A DNA stretch of 64,000 nt, taken from NCBI GenBank assembly GCA_022447625.1, contig JAKVAX010000002.1:186001-250000 (forward strand), in the 5' to 3' direction. The DNA comes from Flavobacteriales bacterium. Lineage in GTDB: Bacteria; Bacteroidota; Bacteroidia; Flavobacteriales_D; Sanyastnellaceae. Under the pieces are notes generated by a model, which saw only the letters and a program-made list of their open reading frames with translations, ran no database searches and was not told the DNA's origin. Shown here in pieces: positions 8,334 to 17,741 of this stretch (positions are counted from its first letter, which is position 1; every line of letters starts with the position of its first letter). The position numbers and the translations under genes were made by a program.

Positions 8334-9155
8334 TTACTTCTGTACGATCACGCGCTGAGTGAATTTCTCACCGTTTACGTTTACCTCGATAAGGTAAAGA
8401 CCGTCTTGAAGGTCTGCAGTTTCTAATGTGAAAGTGCGGTTGAACACGTCTGAAAGATTGTTCTCGATCACGACTTCACCTGCGAGGTTGTAAAGACGTA
8501 CCACAGCATCTCCTTGTGCAGCAGCACCGAACTTGAAGTTCACTACTTCGTTCGCTGGGTTAGGGAATACAGTGATAGCTTTCTCGTTATTCAAGATATC
8601 GTTCACGTTTGTTGCGTCGTTTCCGTCAACAGTCATAGAGATCAAGTCAACAAGGAAGTTCGAAGGAACCTCAGTTGTCTGGTAACCGAAGATACCGATA
8701 GAGTGGCTTCCACCGTCAGCGTAAGCTGAGATATCGATGTTCACCTGAGTGTACCCATCGTAAGCAGAAGAATCAGTTGCAGCAGCGCTCCAAAGAGCAT
8801 CACCATCAACGAATACTGCCACACCATCCTCAGCAACACCAGCTCCTGCAGTGGCGATGTCGAAGTAGAAAGAAAGTGTTGCGGTGTTTCCTGAAGGAAT
8901 GTTTACGTTCTGAGTAACGGAACCTACCTCGTCAGCAAGTGCACCACCGAACCAAGCGTACCAGTCACCGTCGAAAGCAGCACAATTACCACCACAATTA
9001 CCACAGGAAGCCTCTGTGCAAAGAGGAGAACCAAAGTTTGTACTTGACTCACCCCATACACCTGTGCCAGCACCAGCTTCGAAGCTGCCATCAACTAGCT
9101 GTGCGTTCGCACCGTATGCAAGAAGCATTGCAAAAAGAAAAGTAAAATGTTTCAT
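8334..9155 (-). CDS. Secreted T9SS type A protein with a jelly-roll-like domain
   Basis: A 273-residue exported protein. The signal peptide ends in YGANAQ (residue 19). Residues about 20-175 form a beta-rich domain (NVNIPSGNTATLSFYFDIATAG, then SIGIFGYQTTEVPSNFLVDLISM) like the carbohydrate-binding or MAM-type sandwiches common on Bacteroidota secreted proteins, with a cysteine cluster near its start (CTEASCGNCGGNCAAF). Residues about 190-273 are a T9SS type A sorting domain (VFPNPANEVVNFKF, then GLYLIEVNVNGEKFTQRVIVQK). No enzyme motif is present, so a binding or adhesive role is the most that can be inferred. Confidence 0.8.
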   Translation of the reverse strand: MKHFTFLFAMLLAYGANAQLVDGSFEAGAGTGVWGESSTNFGSPLCTEASCGNCGGNCAAFDGDWYAWFGGALADEVGSVTQNVNIPSGNTATLSFYFDIATAGAGVAEDGVAVFVDGDALWSAAATDSSAYDGYTQVNIDISAYADGGSHSIGIFGYQTTEVPSNFLVDLISMTVDGNDATNVNDILNNEKAITVFPNPANEVVNFKFGAAAQGDAVVRLYNLAGEVVIENNLSDVFNRTFTLETADLQDGLYLIEVNVNGEKFTQRVIVQK

Positions 9156-9179
9156 GTTATGGATGTGTTTGATATTTCG

Positions 9180-10055
9180 TTACTTCCAAGAGCGAAGGCA
9201 ACTGCCAGTAGCTAGCTTCCTCATGGAACCTGAGTGCAATATTAGGTCACCGCAAGCGGTATTCGAAGGGGGGAAGGAGGTTTTTATTAAAGTCTCAAGC
9301 GTTGAATTCGCTAATCCACTGTAGGTGTTGAGGATTAAAAAGTACTCTTTTTCAACGATTTCAGCGGTTGATTCAATGAGTTCCACCAACTGATCTTCCA
9401 GCTTCCACTTCTTCTTGCCCTTCCCCGGGGAGATACCCCAAGACGGCGGATCCATGATCACTCCATGGTATGTGTTTCCTCGCTTAGCCTCCCGCTGTAC
9501 AAAGCGCAGCGCGTCTTCAACCACCCATCGGATGTCGGTTAAACGAGAAGACTCCATATTCTCTCTTGTCCAGTCAATCACGGCGCGAATGCTGTCAACA
9601 TGGGTCACCTCAGCACCTGCCGCACGAGCAGCCAAGGAGGCCCCTCCGGTGTATGCAAAAAGATTCAGCACTCTTGGATTGGGAAAGCGTTGAACTTGGT
9701 CAATAATGAATTCCCAATTCGCGGCTTGCTCTGGAAAAACGCCGATGTGCTTAAACTGTGTAAAGCGAAGGTTAAATGTGAGCTTTCCTTTGCTTGATGG
9801 ATAGCTGATTTGCCAGTGGTCAGGACACTTTTTAAAGCGCGTCCACTTCCCTGATCGAGATCCGTCTTGTACGAATTCCGCGTTAGCGAGTTGATGCCAT
9901 TCTTTATCAGAAAGCCCTGGAGACCAGATCGCTGTGATTTCCGGACGAATCGTCACCACCTCACCCCATCGCTCAAGCTTTCTTCCATTGCCAGAATCGA
10001 TCAATGAATACTCACGCCATCCGTTCGGCTCAAAACGTTCCCACGCAGATTTCAT
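9180..10055 (-). CDS. Class I SAM-dependent methyltransferase (RlmI/RlmK-like)
   Basis: A 291-residue Rossmann-fold methyltransferase of the COG1092 type. SAM-binding motif I is VLNLFAYTGGASLAARAAGA (about 135-154), the acidic ribose-binding residue follows in VTHVDSI, and motif IV is VIMDPPSWGI, the NPPF/DPPSF signature of RNA-modifying enzymes. There is no PUA domain at the N terminus, unlike E. coli RlmI, so the substrate (probably rRNA) is an inference. It is divergent from rnr with only 27 bases between the start codons, so the two share a promoter region. One copy of the dispersed motif is at 9876. Confidence 0.82.
   Translation of the reverse strand: MKSAWERFEPNGWREYSLIDSGNGRKLERWGEVVTIRPEITAIWSPGLSDKEWHQLANAEFVQDGSRSGKWTRFKKCPDHWQISYPSSKGKLTFNLRFTQFKHIGVFPEQAANWEFIIDQVQRFPNPRVLNLFAYTGGASLAARAAGAEVTHVDSIRAVIDWTRENMESSRLTDIRWVVEDALRFVQREAKRGNTYHGVIMDPPSWGISPGKGKKKWKLEDQLVELIESTAEIVEKEYFLILNTYSGLANSTLETLIKTSFPPSNTACGDLILHSGSMRKLATGSCLRSWK
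9876..9890 (+). repeat. Dispersed 15-bp motif, copy 4
   Basis: TTCCGCGTTAGCGAG, 14 of 15 matches with T at the variable position. In the methyltransferase it is read as Leu-Ala-Asn-Ala-Glu. The match to copy 5 extends beyond the consensus (both continue TTGATGC). Confidence 0.75.
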
Positions 10056-10082
10056 TTGCGAAAGGTAGGATTCTAGTCAGGA

Positions 10083-12236
10083 ATGCCCAACTTGCATGTA
10101 ATGTCTAAGAAGAAGAAAAAGGGAGGCTCATTCCAACGTGATCTGCGTAAGGAAGTCCTCGCCATCTTCCGCGCTCAGCCGCGGAAGCCTATGAATTATA
10201 AGCAAGTCTCAAGCAGCCTCGGTATTCAAGATGATTCATTGCGTCAATTGATCGCAGCCATTATTGATGAGGAAACTGAGAGAGAAAGTCTACAAACGGT
10301 GGGCAAAGGAAGATATGTGTGGGCTGGAAAATCATCGGGAGACGTGCTTCAGGGGAAAATCGAAATCACTCGCTACGGGCGAGGATTCGTTATTGTTGAA
10401 GGGAGAGAAAACGATATCGCAATCAGTAAAGGCTCTACGGGCAATGCTCTTTGGGGTGACATTGTAGAGGTAAGCATGCTGGCGGGAAGAAGGTCAAAAG
10501 GTCGTGTAGAACGCGTGGTTAAACGTGCAAGGGACCTCTATGTGTGCGTCTTCCAGAAAGAAAAGAACTTCGCATTTGGTCTTCCGACCGACCCCAAAAT
10601 GCACGTTGACTTTTTCCTTCCACCAAGCTATCACGCTAATGCGAAAGACGGTGATAAGATCATCGTGGAAATGATGAGTTGGGAGTCTGGTGATGACAAC
10701 CCCATCGGAAAAGTACACGAGGTATTAGGAGCTCCCGGAGATAACGATGTAGAAATGCACGCGATCATGGTGGAGTATGGCTTGCCTTACCACTTCCCCG
10801 AAGAGGTGGTGCACGAAGCAGACCAAATCCCCAAGGAGATCACAGAAAAGGAAGTCAAGAAACGACGCGATATGCGAGACATCTTGACCTTCACTATCGA
10901 CCCGCACGACGCGAAAGACTTTGATGACGCACTTTCGCTGCAACAACTAGAAAATGGCAATTGGGAAGTCGGGGTTCACATCGCCGACGTAACACACTAC
11001 ATGCGCCCAGGCACCTTGTTGGAAGAAGAAGCCTTTAATCGCGCCACTTCGGTGTACTTAGTTGACCGCACCGTGCCCATGCTTCCAGAGGTTTTGAGTA
11101 ACGAGCTTTGTTCTCTTAGTCCGAATGAAGATAAGCTGTGTTTCTCAGCTGTTTTCGAAATGACCGATAAAGCGGAGATCAAAAACCAGTGGTTTGGTCG
11201 CACCGTGATTCACAGTGACCGTAGATTCACCTATGAAGAGGCGCAAGAGGTCATTGAAACAGGAAAGGGCGACCACAACGACGCGATTCTGACGCTTGAC
11301 CGCTTGGCTAAGATTCTTCGCGGCGAACGTTTTAAACGCGGGGGTATCGATTTCAACACAGAGGAAATCAAATTCGAATTGGGCGAAAACGGAAAGCCTG
11401 TGGGTGTGTACGTGAAGGTGATGAAAGACGCCAACAAGCTCATTGAAGATTTCATGCTTCTTGCGAACGTAAAAGTGGCTGAGCGCATTGGAAAGTCGAA
11501 GATAAAAAACGCTCCAACCTTTGTTTACCGTATCCACGATTTACCTGACGTGGATAAGCTGCGCAACCTACGTGACTTCGTCAGCCGTTTTGGTTACCGC
11601 ATGCCAAAGCCAAGTCGTGATAACGCTGAACATGTGATCAAAGACCTGCTCGCGCAAGTCAAAGATTCAGCCGAAGAAGACGTGATCAAGACGATGGCCA
11701 TTCGTTCGATGGCCAAGGCTGAATATAGCACGAACAACATTGGCCACTACGGCTTGTCATTCGACTTCTACTCTCACTTTACTTCGCCTATTCGTCGATA
11801 CCCTGACGTCATGGTTCACCGCTTGTTGCAGCACTACTTGGATGGTGGCGAAAGCGTGAATGCTGATGATTACGACATGAAGTGCCGTCACAGTTCTGAG
11901 CAAGAAAAGAAAGCTGCAGATGCAGAACGCGCGTCGATCAAATACAAGCAAGTAGAGTTCATGTTGGCGCGTATCGGGCAGACCTTCAAAGGCATCGTTT
12001 CTGGTGTGACATCATGGGGTCTGTACGTTGAAGTTCACGAGACCAAGTGCGAGGGAATGGTGGCCAAAGACAGCATGAAAGACGACTTCTACATTTATGA
12101 TGAAGAGCATCATGCGTACATCGGCAAGCGCACCGGACAGGAGTATCATTTTGGTGATGAGGTGACGATTACCGTCGTGGGTGCTGACTTGTTGAAGCGT
12201 CAACTTGATTTTGAGTTGGTTCACACGATGGCATAA
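10083..12236 (+). CDS. rnr: Ribonuclease R
   Basis: Processive 3'-5' exoribonuclease for structured RNA; cytosolic. The 717-residue protein has an N-terminal winged-helix-like region, cold-shock/OB segments (KIEITRYGRGFVIVEGRE), the RNB catalytic core with DPHDAKDFDDALSL carrying the four magnesium aspartates and HFTSPIRRYPDVMVHRLL, and a C-terminal S1 domain (FKGIVSGVTSWGLYVEV). A second ATG at 10101 (MSKKKKKGG) gives a more typical lysine-rich N terminus and may be the real start. The lysine-rich C-terminal tail of E. coli RNase R is absent. A perfect 8-bp inverted repeat with a 6-base spacer lies within the coding region at 10167-10187. Confidence 0.93.
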   Translation: MPNLHVMSKKKKKGGSFQRDLRKEVLAIFRAQPRKPMNYKQVSSSLGIQDDSLRQLIAAIIDEETERESLQTVGKGRYVWAGKSSGDVLQGKIEITRYGRGFVIVEGRENDIAISKGSTGNALWGDIVEVSMLAGRRSKGRVERVVKRARDLYVCVFQKEKNFAFGLPTDPKMHVDFFLPPSYHANAKDGDKIIVEMMSWESGDDNPIGKVHEVLGAPGDNDVEMHAIMVEYGLPYHFPEEVVHEADQIPKEITEKEVKKRRDMRDILTFTIDPHDAKDFDDALSLQQLENGNWEVGVHIADVTHYMRPGTLLEEEAFNRATSVYLVDRTVPMLPEVLSNELCSLSPNEDKLCFSAVFEMTDKAEIKNQWFGRTVIHSDRRFTYEEAQEVIETGKGDHNDAILTLDRLAKILRGERFKRGGIDFNTEEIKFELGENGKPVGVYVKVMKDANKLIEDFMLLANVKVAERIGKSKIKNAPTFVYRIHDLPDVDKLRNLRDFVSRFGYRMPKPSRDNAEHVIKDLLAQVKDSAEEDVIKTMAIRSMAKAEYSTNNIGHYGLSFDFYSHFTSPIRRYPDVMVHRLLQHYLDGGESVNADDYDMKCRHSSEQEKKAADAERASIKYKQVEFMLARIGQTFKGIVSGVTSWGLYVEVHETKCEGMVAKDSMKDDFYIYDEEHHAYIGKRTGQEYHFGDEVTITVVGADLLKRQLDFELVHTMA

Positions 12237-12258
12237 AAAAACCCCGAATGAACGGGGT
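12234..12258 (-). terminator. Terminator of the CAU tRNA
   Basis: ACCCCG and CGGGGT pair around a 6-base loop at 12241-12258. On the minus strand a run of seven Ts follows, three bases downstream of the tRNA CCA. The T run overlaps the rnr stop codon. Confidence 0.85.
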
Positions 12259-12260
12259 CT

Positions 12261-12337
12261 TGGTGCGCCCACCAGGGCTTGAACCTGGGACCTACGGATT
12301 ATGAGTCCGGCGCTCTAACCAACTGAGCTATAGGCGC
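12261..12337 (-). tRNA. tRNA with CAU anticodon (Met elongator or Ile2)
   Basis: A 77-base cloverleaf: acceptor GCGCCTA with TGGGCGC, D stem GCTC/GAGC with loop AGTTGGTTA, anticodon loop CTCATAA, T stem CCAGG/CCTGG around TTCAAGC, and an encoded CCA. The outermost anticodon-stem pair is a C-U mismatch. A CAU anticodon serves elongator Met, or Ile when the first base becomes lysidine. The acceptor lacks initiator features (the first pair is a normal G-C), so it is not tRNA-fMet. Met and Ile2 cannot be told apart safely by eye. Confidence 0.93.
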
Positions 12338-12370
12338 AATTTCGGATGCGAAAATAGCAAATTTCAATGG

Positions 12371-15300
12371 CTAAAAAGGCGTATTGACCGTGTCTTCTTT
12401 TATCACTAGTGCGGAAGTGGCCAATACCTTCCCTGAAGAACGGATGTATTCTATCAATGCCTGGTACTCTTCATCTTCCTTTAGAAGCTCTTCATTTCCA
12501 ATGAGTATGAACTGCTTACGGGCTCGCGTAAAGGCTACATTGAGCTTGCGATCTACTACTTGATTTTCGTCTTCGTTTCGGTGCGAAGCTAGGAAGCGAA
12601 GTTGAGTCCAGTTAGAGATAGTGGTTCCGTAGAGGATGTGATCTTTTTGTCCACCCTGGAAGCGTTCCACGGTATCAACAACAACCTTCGAGGTGTCGTA
12701 AGAGAGCTGATTCAGTTGACTTTTAATCGCTACTACTTGTGCTCGGTAGGGCGCAATCACCCCAATTTGAGCCTCGGGTACATCTTGTTTAATCAGCTCC
12801 TCAACAAGGTGGCTGATGGTGTGTACTTCGATCGGATTGTGCTTACTATCGGAATGGGCATCGGAACGCGAATCGACAAATAGCAGGCGATGGTCAAGTG
12901 GGGCTGGTAAGCTCAGGCGATCAGGTTCAAGCTGATGACTTCTTTGAGCAATGCGCAATCGCTGACCATACCATCTTTCGTTTGGGAATTCCATTAAGCT
13001 TGGGTGCATTCTTCCTTGAAAGTTGAGCTGACCCCAAGCATGATCCCACCCTTTAGTCTGGGCTTGAATGAGCAATCGTTCGAACAATGAGTTTCGGAGA
13101 TCAGTCATTCCAATTTGCTCTAATTCTTCTGTGAGCATGGCTTTCGTATCTCCCTTATGTGTTACCACGGCAGGGAGCTGCTTGTGATCACCAATCAGAA
13201 CAAACTTTGGTGCACGGCGAAGCAAATTGATCAACATCGGCTCCAAGACTTGAGCGGCTTCATCTACAATGATTCGGTCAAACTTCAGTAGTTGAAAGAT
13301 CTGCGGTCGGTTCAACATCGACGACACTGTAGAAACAATCACGCGCTTCTCGAGCACTCGTTGTGTGAGCTCTTTTCGGTTTCGTGATTCACCAGCGATG
13401 CGGTGCATTAGGAAAGGTTCAAATTGCGGTGCACAGCCGATGCCACTACCCACACGCATAAATGAACCGTCATCGCAAAGGTCAAGTACGGCCTGAGAAA
13501 GCTCATCCACTGCGCGATTGGTGTAGGCTAGCAAAAGCAGACGCTCACCACGCACGAGCGCATTGTGGACCAAGTTTCTCAAGAAGAGTGAAGTCTTTCC
13601 TGTTCCTGGAGGGCCAATGAGTAGAAAGTAGTCTTGGGCATGAATGGCCTTGGTCAATTGACTGCGCAGCTCTTGCACACTCGAGTCCACTGCCATTTCA
13701 TGAGGCAGTAGTTCGATTCCTCCTTCTGCGGCCATTGAAACAGGTTCTTCTTGTTCAAGAATCAGTCTACGCAACGAACTTGGTTCAGTGCAAAAGGAGA
13801 ACAACTCGCGTTGCATCACTTGGAAGGTGTGGTCCATGTAATCATGCTCGATCGCCCAGTAGGAGAATTGCTCGAAATAGTCATGACATTGCTGAGGATA
13901 TCTGAACCCTAGTGTAATATCTCCACCTGCATTGAATTCTTCTGCGATATAACCTTTGATGACCTGCTGATCGGTCGCTTTTGAGTTGGAATCAGCATAA
14001 GGATAGAGCACAATAATGTCTCCTTTTCTGAAATCAGATTCTTTTAAGTCAACCTTGTCACCATTGAGTGTCAAGGATGGCTTTTGTGATGACAGATCAT
14101 TGCTCACAATCTCAAGAGGGGCAATAATTCCAGTGCTATCGTTCTCTGTTGTGTCTTCGCGATTCCAGAGGGTAGAATGTCCTTTTCTATGTTGTCCATC
14201 ACCCAATCTGGCGGTCCATTGTTCCTTTACAATGAAGCTTAAGTATGCGGCGAAGTAGTCCTTGACCACCCCTGTTGACAAGGTGTGGATCGCGTGCTCG
14301 AAGGATTTGAATTTTCCGATGAAAAACCCTGGAATTCGAGCGTTTTCTGGAATGTTGCAGCTAGCATAGTTCCATTCCAGCATGATATCAATGATTTCAT
14401 CTGCCGATTCCGCGCTAGCGAGTTGATGCTCGTAAGCCACAATCTCGTTTCGAACATCCATCATTTGCTGTTCGAATTCAGCGTAACGAGCTACGAATCT
14501 CAGGTTACTGCCCGAGTGCATGGCCGAGGAGTAGAGGACATAAACTTGAGATGAATCCGGCCTCACACCCAATACCTCTTGAAGGATCATGCGGTAAAGG
14601 CGTGCCTGTGCACTGTGGTTTTCGCCCACAGCATCAAGGTCTTCTGGAGGCCATGGTACCTTCCCAGATTTCAATTCAATGATTACTGCTTTGTTGCTTC
14701 GGAGATAAAGCAGGTCGAGTCGTCCTTGAAGCCCCAGGTCAGGAGACATAAAGCTTGGTTCCAGCATTGCCTTCGACGGAACCACAGGAGGCGTCAAACG
14801 CGAAAGGTCGTCGCTGACTACTCTTTTGAGGTTGGCGTATTGCGGAAACGCTCTGGAGCGCATGAAGGAAAGTAGGGCCTCGTCGGTTTGGAACAAGGTG
14901 ATATACTCCAAGGGAAAGTCGCCAAATGACTCACGAAAGAAATCTTTGAACTCACGATTGTCTTGATCGTGCAAGATCTTATCGAGCAGACTGTTGATGA
15001 GGTTTCCTAAGAAAAGCGGTTCGCTGGTTTGACGCTGGCTGAATCGGTTGATGAAGTACAGAGCGGGTGCACCGATGTTCTTGAAAGCCAAACGTTGAAA
15101 GCACTCAGCTAGCGATGATACGTCGACCAAATAATCAGGCATCAACACGATCAATCGAGCCACGGCTTTTCCGTCATCAAGCCGAACATCCACCAATGAT
15201 AGGAGATGGTCTTCGTTGACCTGTTCCCAGGTACGTTCGTATTGCGGGTGATCTTTCCGTGCTAGCGAAAATGAACCGAACGCTTCATCCTCAGCTACCA

Positions 15301-15748
15301 CCATGAGTACTTCGTTTTCAATGCTCACTACCTGAGCCCTGAGTTTTGGAATGTGCTGTCCTTCAGGAACCACAAAGGTGATTTCAGGAATTTCAGTCAG
15401 CGCTAAGGTGGCCGGTGGAGCGCTTTGCGTGGCTGCTTGAATTAAGTAGGCTAACGCCGAAGCAAAGATCTTGAACTGCTCTTCGGTTTCGTTTTCATCG
15501 TCAGGATGAGACCTTCGGAGTTGATGCAATTGTTGCCTCACCTTGTTGGGCAGATGGAATCTTCGGCACAGGAATTCGATGCGGGCGAAGACATTCGGGA
15601 ACCGCACTTTACTCTTACTCACCAGCTCAGCTGTAATGTACGAGAGCTCCTTGCGCAATGAAGCCACGCCCAAAGCCGGTAAGCCTTGAGTGATCAAGGA
15701 TTGTGATCTTTCTAATCCATTAAACAACGGAGACTCCTGCTCAAGCAT
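12371..15748 (-). CDS. Dna2-like nuclease-helicase (PD-(D/E)XK plus SF1 helicase)
   Basis: A protein of 1125 residues counted from the ATG at 15748; the frame is open to a TTG at 15769. The middle third holds a PD-(D/E)XK nuclease core (QGRLDLLYLRSNKAVIIELKSGK, giving GxxD, ExK and a following hydrophobic helix). The C-terminal half is a UvrD/Upf1-type SF1B helicase: Walker A GPPGTGKTS, motif II IIVDEAAQVLEP, motif III GDHKQLPAVV, motif IV GVIAPYRAQV, motif V VDTVERFQGGQKD, motif VI NVAFTRARKQFILIG. This is the order in eukaryotic and archaeal Dna2 and points to DNA end or flap processing in repair. The four-cysteine Fe-S pattern of Dna2 and AddB is not evident. Motif copies 5 and 6 lie within the gene. 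Confidence 0.85.
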   Translation of the reverse strand: MLEQESPLFNGLERSQSLITQGLPALGVASLRKELSYITAELVSKSKVRFPNVFARIEFLCRRFHLPNKVRQQLHQLRRSHPDDENETEEQFKIFASALAYLIQAATQSAPPATLALTEIPEITFVVPEGQHIPKLRAQVVSIENEVLMVVAEDEAFGSFSLARKDHPQYERTWEQVNEDHLLSLVDVRLDDGKAVARLIVLMPDYLVDVSSLAECFQRLAFKNIGAPALYFINRFSQRQTSEPLFLGNLINSLLDKILHDQDNREFKDFFRESFGDFPLEYITLFQTDEALLSFMRSRAFPQYANLKRVVSDDLSRLTPPVVPSKAMLEPSFMSPDLGLQGRLDLLYLRSNKAVIIELKSGKVPWPPEDLDAVGENHSAQARLYRMILQEVLGVRPDSSQVYVLYSSAMHSGSNLRFVARYAEFEQQMMDVRNEIVAYEHQLASAESADEIIDIMLEWNYASCNIPENARIPGFFIGKFKSFEHAIHTLSTGVVKDYFAAYLSFIVKEQWTARLGDGQHRKGHSTLWNREDTTENDSTGIIAPLEIVSNDLSSQKPSLTLNGDKVDLKESDFRKGDIIVLYPYADSNSKATDQQVIKGYIAEEFNAGGDITLGFRYPQQCHDYFEQFSYWAIEHDYMDHTFQVMQRELFSFCTEPSSLRRLILEQEEPVSMAAEGGIELLPHEMAVDSSVQELRSQLTKAIHAQDYFLLIGPPGTGKTSLFLRNLVHNALVRGERLLLLAYTNRAVDELSQAVLDLCDDGSFMRVGSGIGCAPQFEPFLMHRIAGESRNRKELTQRVLEKRVIVSTVSSMLNRPQIFQLLKFDRIIVDEAAQVLEPMLINLLRRAPKFVLIGDHKQLPAVVTHKGDTKAMLTEELEQIGMTDLRNSLFERLLIQAQTKGWDHAWGQLNFQGRMHPSLMEFPNERWYGQRLRIAQRSHQLEPDRLSLPAPLDHRLLFVDSRSDAHSDSKHNPIEVHTISHLVEELIKQDVPEAQIGVIAPYRAQVVAIKSQLNQLSYDTSKVVVDTVERFQGGQKDHILYGTTISNWTQLRFLASHRNEDENQVVDRKLNVAFTRARKQFILIGNEELLKEDEEYQALIEYIRSSGKVLATSALVIKEDTVNTPF
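14408..14422 (+). repeat. Dispersed 15-bp motif, copy 5
   Basis: TTCCGCGCTAGCGAG, 14 of 15 matches, within the Dna2-like gene and read as Leu-Ala-Ser-Ala-Glu. Confidence 0.75.
15255..15269 (+). repeat. Dispersed 15-bp motif, copy 6
   Basis: TTCCGTGCTAGCGAA, 14 of 15 matches, near the 5' end of the Dna2-like gene. It is read as Ser-Leu-Ala-Arg-Lys, a different codon frame from copies 1-5. Confidence 0.75.
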
Positions 15749-15945
15749 GGCACAAATGTACGGGCTCAATCACTGCCTTCGAAGCTTAGTTGATAAGTGT
15801 TGGCCTCAACTTTATGAGCGTTGAAATCGGCCCCTACTCCGCGCGGGCAAATAAATCGTTAATTTTTGTTAGTAGCTAAGACCATTACGAACGATGCAGG
15901 TATTTAACCTAGCCAAGCGATCAATAAAATATGCCTTTTTGAACT

Positions 15946-17697
15946 ATGAAAATTCGTGCTGCCTTTTTCGTCTTAATGTGTGCCATACCCAGCCTGATTT
16001 GGGCTTATCCGGGGTGCACTGATCCTCTAGCCAATAATTATGACCCTTTGGCTACGGAGGATGATGGGTCGTGTGTGTTTTCGCCAGTTAATGACCTGCC
16101 GTGCGATGCGCTGGAGTTGGTAATTGGAGCTGGGTCTGCGCAGTTTTCCATTTGCAACACGACACCCTCAGGTGAACCAAATTTTGCCGCTAACGGGGAA
16201 ACGGCTTTTGATGCATTTTTCAGTTTTAATTCTGGTGAATTTGACTCCCATGTATTTTCTGTGACCAACATTAATGGTTCTGAAATCGGGTTTATATTTT
16301 ACGAAGGCAGCTGTGACGCCTTGGTAGACATTACGGGGTGTTTGGTTTCAGAAGTATGTTCGGGTGACTTAGATGATTTCTACACATTCGAGGACAACAC
16401 GACCTATTACGTGGCGATCTTCACTACAGACCCTGACAATTGCGGTGACTTCGAGATTTCGATTGAAGGAGGACTATTAGGCTGCACCGACCTCAACGCC
16501 ACAAACTACGACCCTAATGCCACGGTTGACGATGGAAGCTGTCGGGTAGTAATCATACCAAACGATCTTTGTGTCGAAGCAGAGTGGCTCACTTGTGGGT
16601 CCAGTGTCACCGGCATTAACGACCACGCTACCCTAGAGGGAACCCCAATGGGAACAGACTGCGACCCAAATCCGAACGGGGGTGTTTGGTATGCCTTCGA
16701 AGGAGGAGGTGAGTTGGTCAATGTTTCAACTTGTGGAAGCCCAATCGATACCAAGTTGACCGTTTGGCAAGCACCAAGTTGCGAAGGGCCGTTTGAGTGT
16801 GTACCAGACGCATATGACCCAGCGCTGTACGCTACGAATAGCGATAGTTTCGACGGTTGTGGCTTTTTTGACCAAGACGATGCTTTTGTTTCATTCAATG
16901 CAGAAATTGGAACGACATACCTCATCTATGTCTCATATGAAGAGTCAGATGGGAATCCCGACACAGAAGATTGGGGGCTTTTCGATATTTCTGTTTCATG
17001 TGAGATCGTCAACTTCGGATGTACTAATACAGCGGCGTATAACTATGATGCGAACGCGAATATTGATGATGGAACTTGCGACTATTACTCTTTGTCATGC
17101 GAAACAGGAGAAGGCACACCTTTGGTCATCAATATGTATGACGCATTCGGAGACGGTTGGAACGGTGCTACCTATGAAATCTCAACGTTTGATGGAACAG
17201 TTGCCGCGAGTGGCTCTCTTGATTCAGCTGATTATTCAGAAGAGAACAACGAATTTGTTGGACCAGATTTCGGCTTTGACCTTTTCTGCCTTGACGATGA
17301 TTGCTACATGATGACCATTGGAGGAGGAACATTTGACGGTGAGATCATTTGGAACATCGTGGATGAAAATGGAACAGAAATCCTTTCCGGAGGAGCAACT
17401 CCATCAGACGAACCCATCGTTTTCAGCACCGGAGCAGGAGAGTGCATTCCTGGATGTACCATTCTTTCGGCGTACAATTATGACCCTGCAGCTCAGGTTA
17501 ATGACGGCAGCTGCATCTTCGGAAATCCTGAATGCGCAGGAGACTTTAATTTCCATGGGGTTGTTGGCATCGGTGACTTACTCATTTTCTTGAGTGATTA
17601 CGGGTGTACCTTCCAATGTGCAGGTGATATGGATGGAAATGACACCGTGACTTCAGCCGATCTCTTAAGCGCACTTGGAATGCCTTGTCCTGAGTAG
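15946..17697 (+). CDS. Secreted GCTDP-repeat protein ending in a dockerin-like segment
   Basis: A 583-residue exported protein. The signal peptide ends near IWAYP (residue 22) and is followed at once by a GCTDP...DDGSC repeat. Four such repeats alternate with larger beta domains: a PPC-like domain (DLPCDALELVIGAGS), a second one opening NDLCVEAEWLTCG, and a DAFGDGWNGATYEI module. The last 60 residues lack a T9SS sorting motif. Instead they contain two calcium-loop-like segments (GDFNFHGVVGIGDLLIFL and GDMDGNDTVTSADLLSAL) resembling a dockerin type I pair. The gene may therefore be secreted another way, be held through the dockerin-like tail, or have lost its sorting domain. It stops at TAG, so TAG is used as a normal stop in this genome. 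Confidence 0.8.
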   Translation: MKIRAAFFVLMCAIPSLIWAYPGCTDPLANNYDPLATEDDGSCVFSPVNDLPCDALELVIGAGSAQFSICNTTPSGEPNFAANGETAFDAFFSFNSGEFDSHVFSVTNINGSEIGFIFYEGSCDALVDITGCLVSEVCSGDLDDFYTFEDNTTYYVAIFTTDPDNCGDFEISIEGGLLGCTDLNATNYDPNATVDDGSCRVVIIPNDLCVEAEWLTCGSSVTGINDHATLEGTPMGTDCDPNPNGGVWYAFEGGGELVNVSTCGSPIDTKLTVWQAPSCEGPFECVPDAYDPALYATNSDSFDGCGFFDQDDAFVSFNAEIGTTYLIYVSYEESDGNPDTEDWGLFDISVSCEIVNFGCTNTAAYNYDANANIDDGTCDYYSLSCETGEGTPLVINMYDAFGDGWNGATYEISTFDGTVAASGSLDSADYSEENNEFVGPDFGFDLFCLDDDCYMMTIGGGTFDGEIIWNIVDENGTEILSGGATPSDEPIVFSTGAGECIPGCTILSAYNYDPAAQVNDGSCIFGNPECAGDFNFHGVVGIGDLLIFLSDYGCTFQCAGDMDGNDTVTSADLLSALGMPCPE

Positions 17698-17704
17698 CAA
17701 CCCA

Positions 17705-17719
17705 TTCCGCGCTAGCGCA
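17705..17719 (+). repeat. Dispersed 15-bp motif, copy 7 (intergenic)
   Basis: TTCCGCGCTAGCGCA, 14 of 15 matches, seven bases after the stop of the preceding gene and 22 bases before the next start. Confidence 0.75.
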
Positions 17720-17741
17720 AAACGATAAAACGCTAGAAGCC

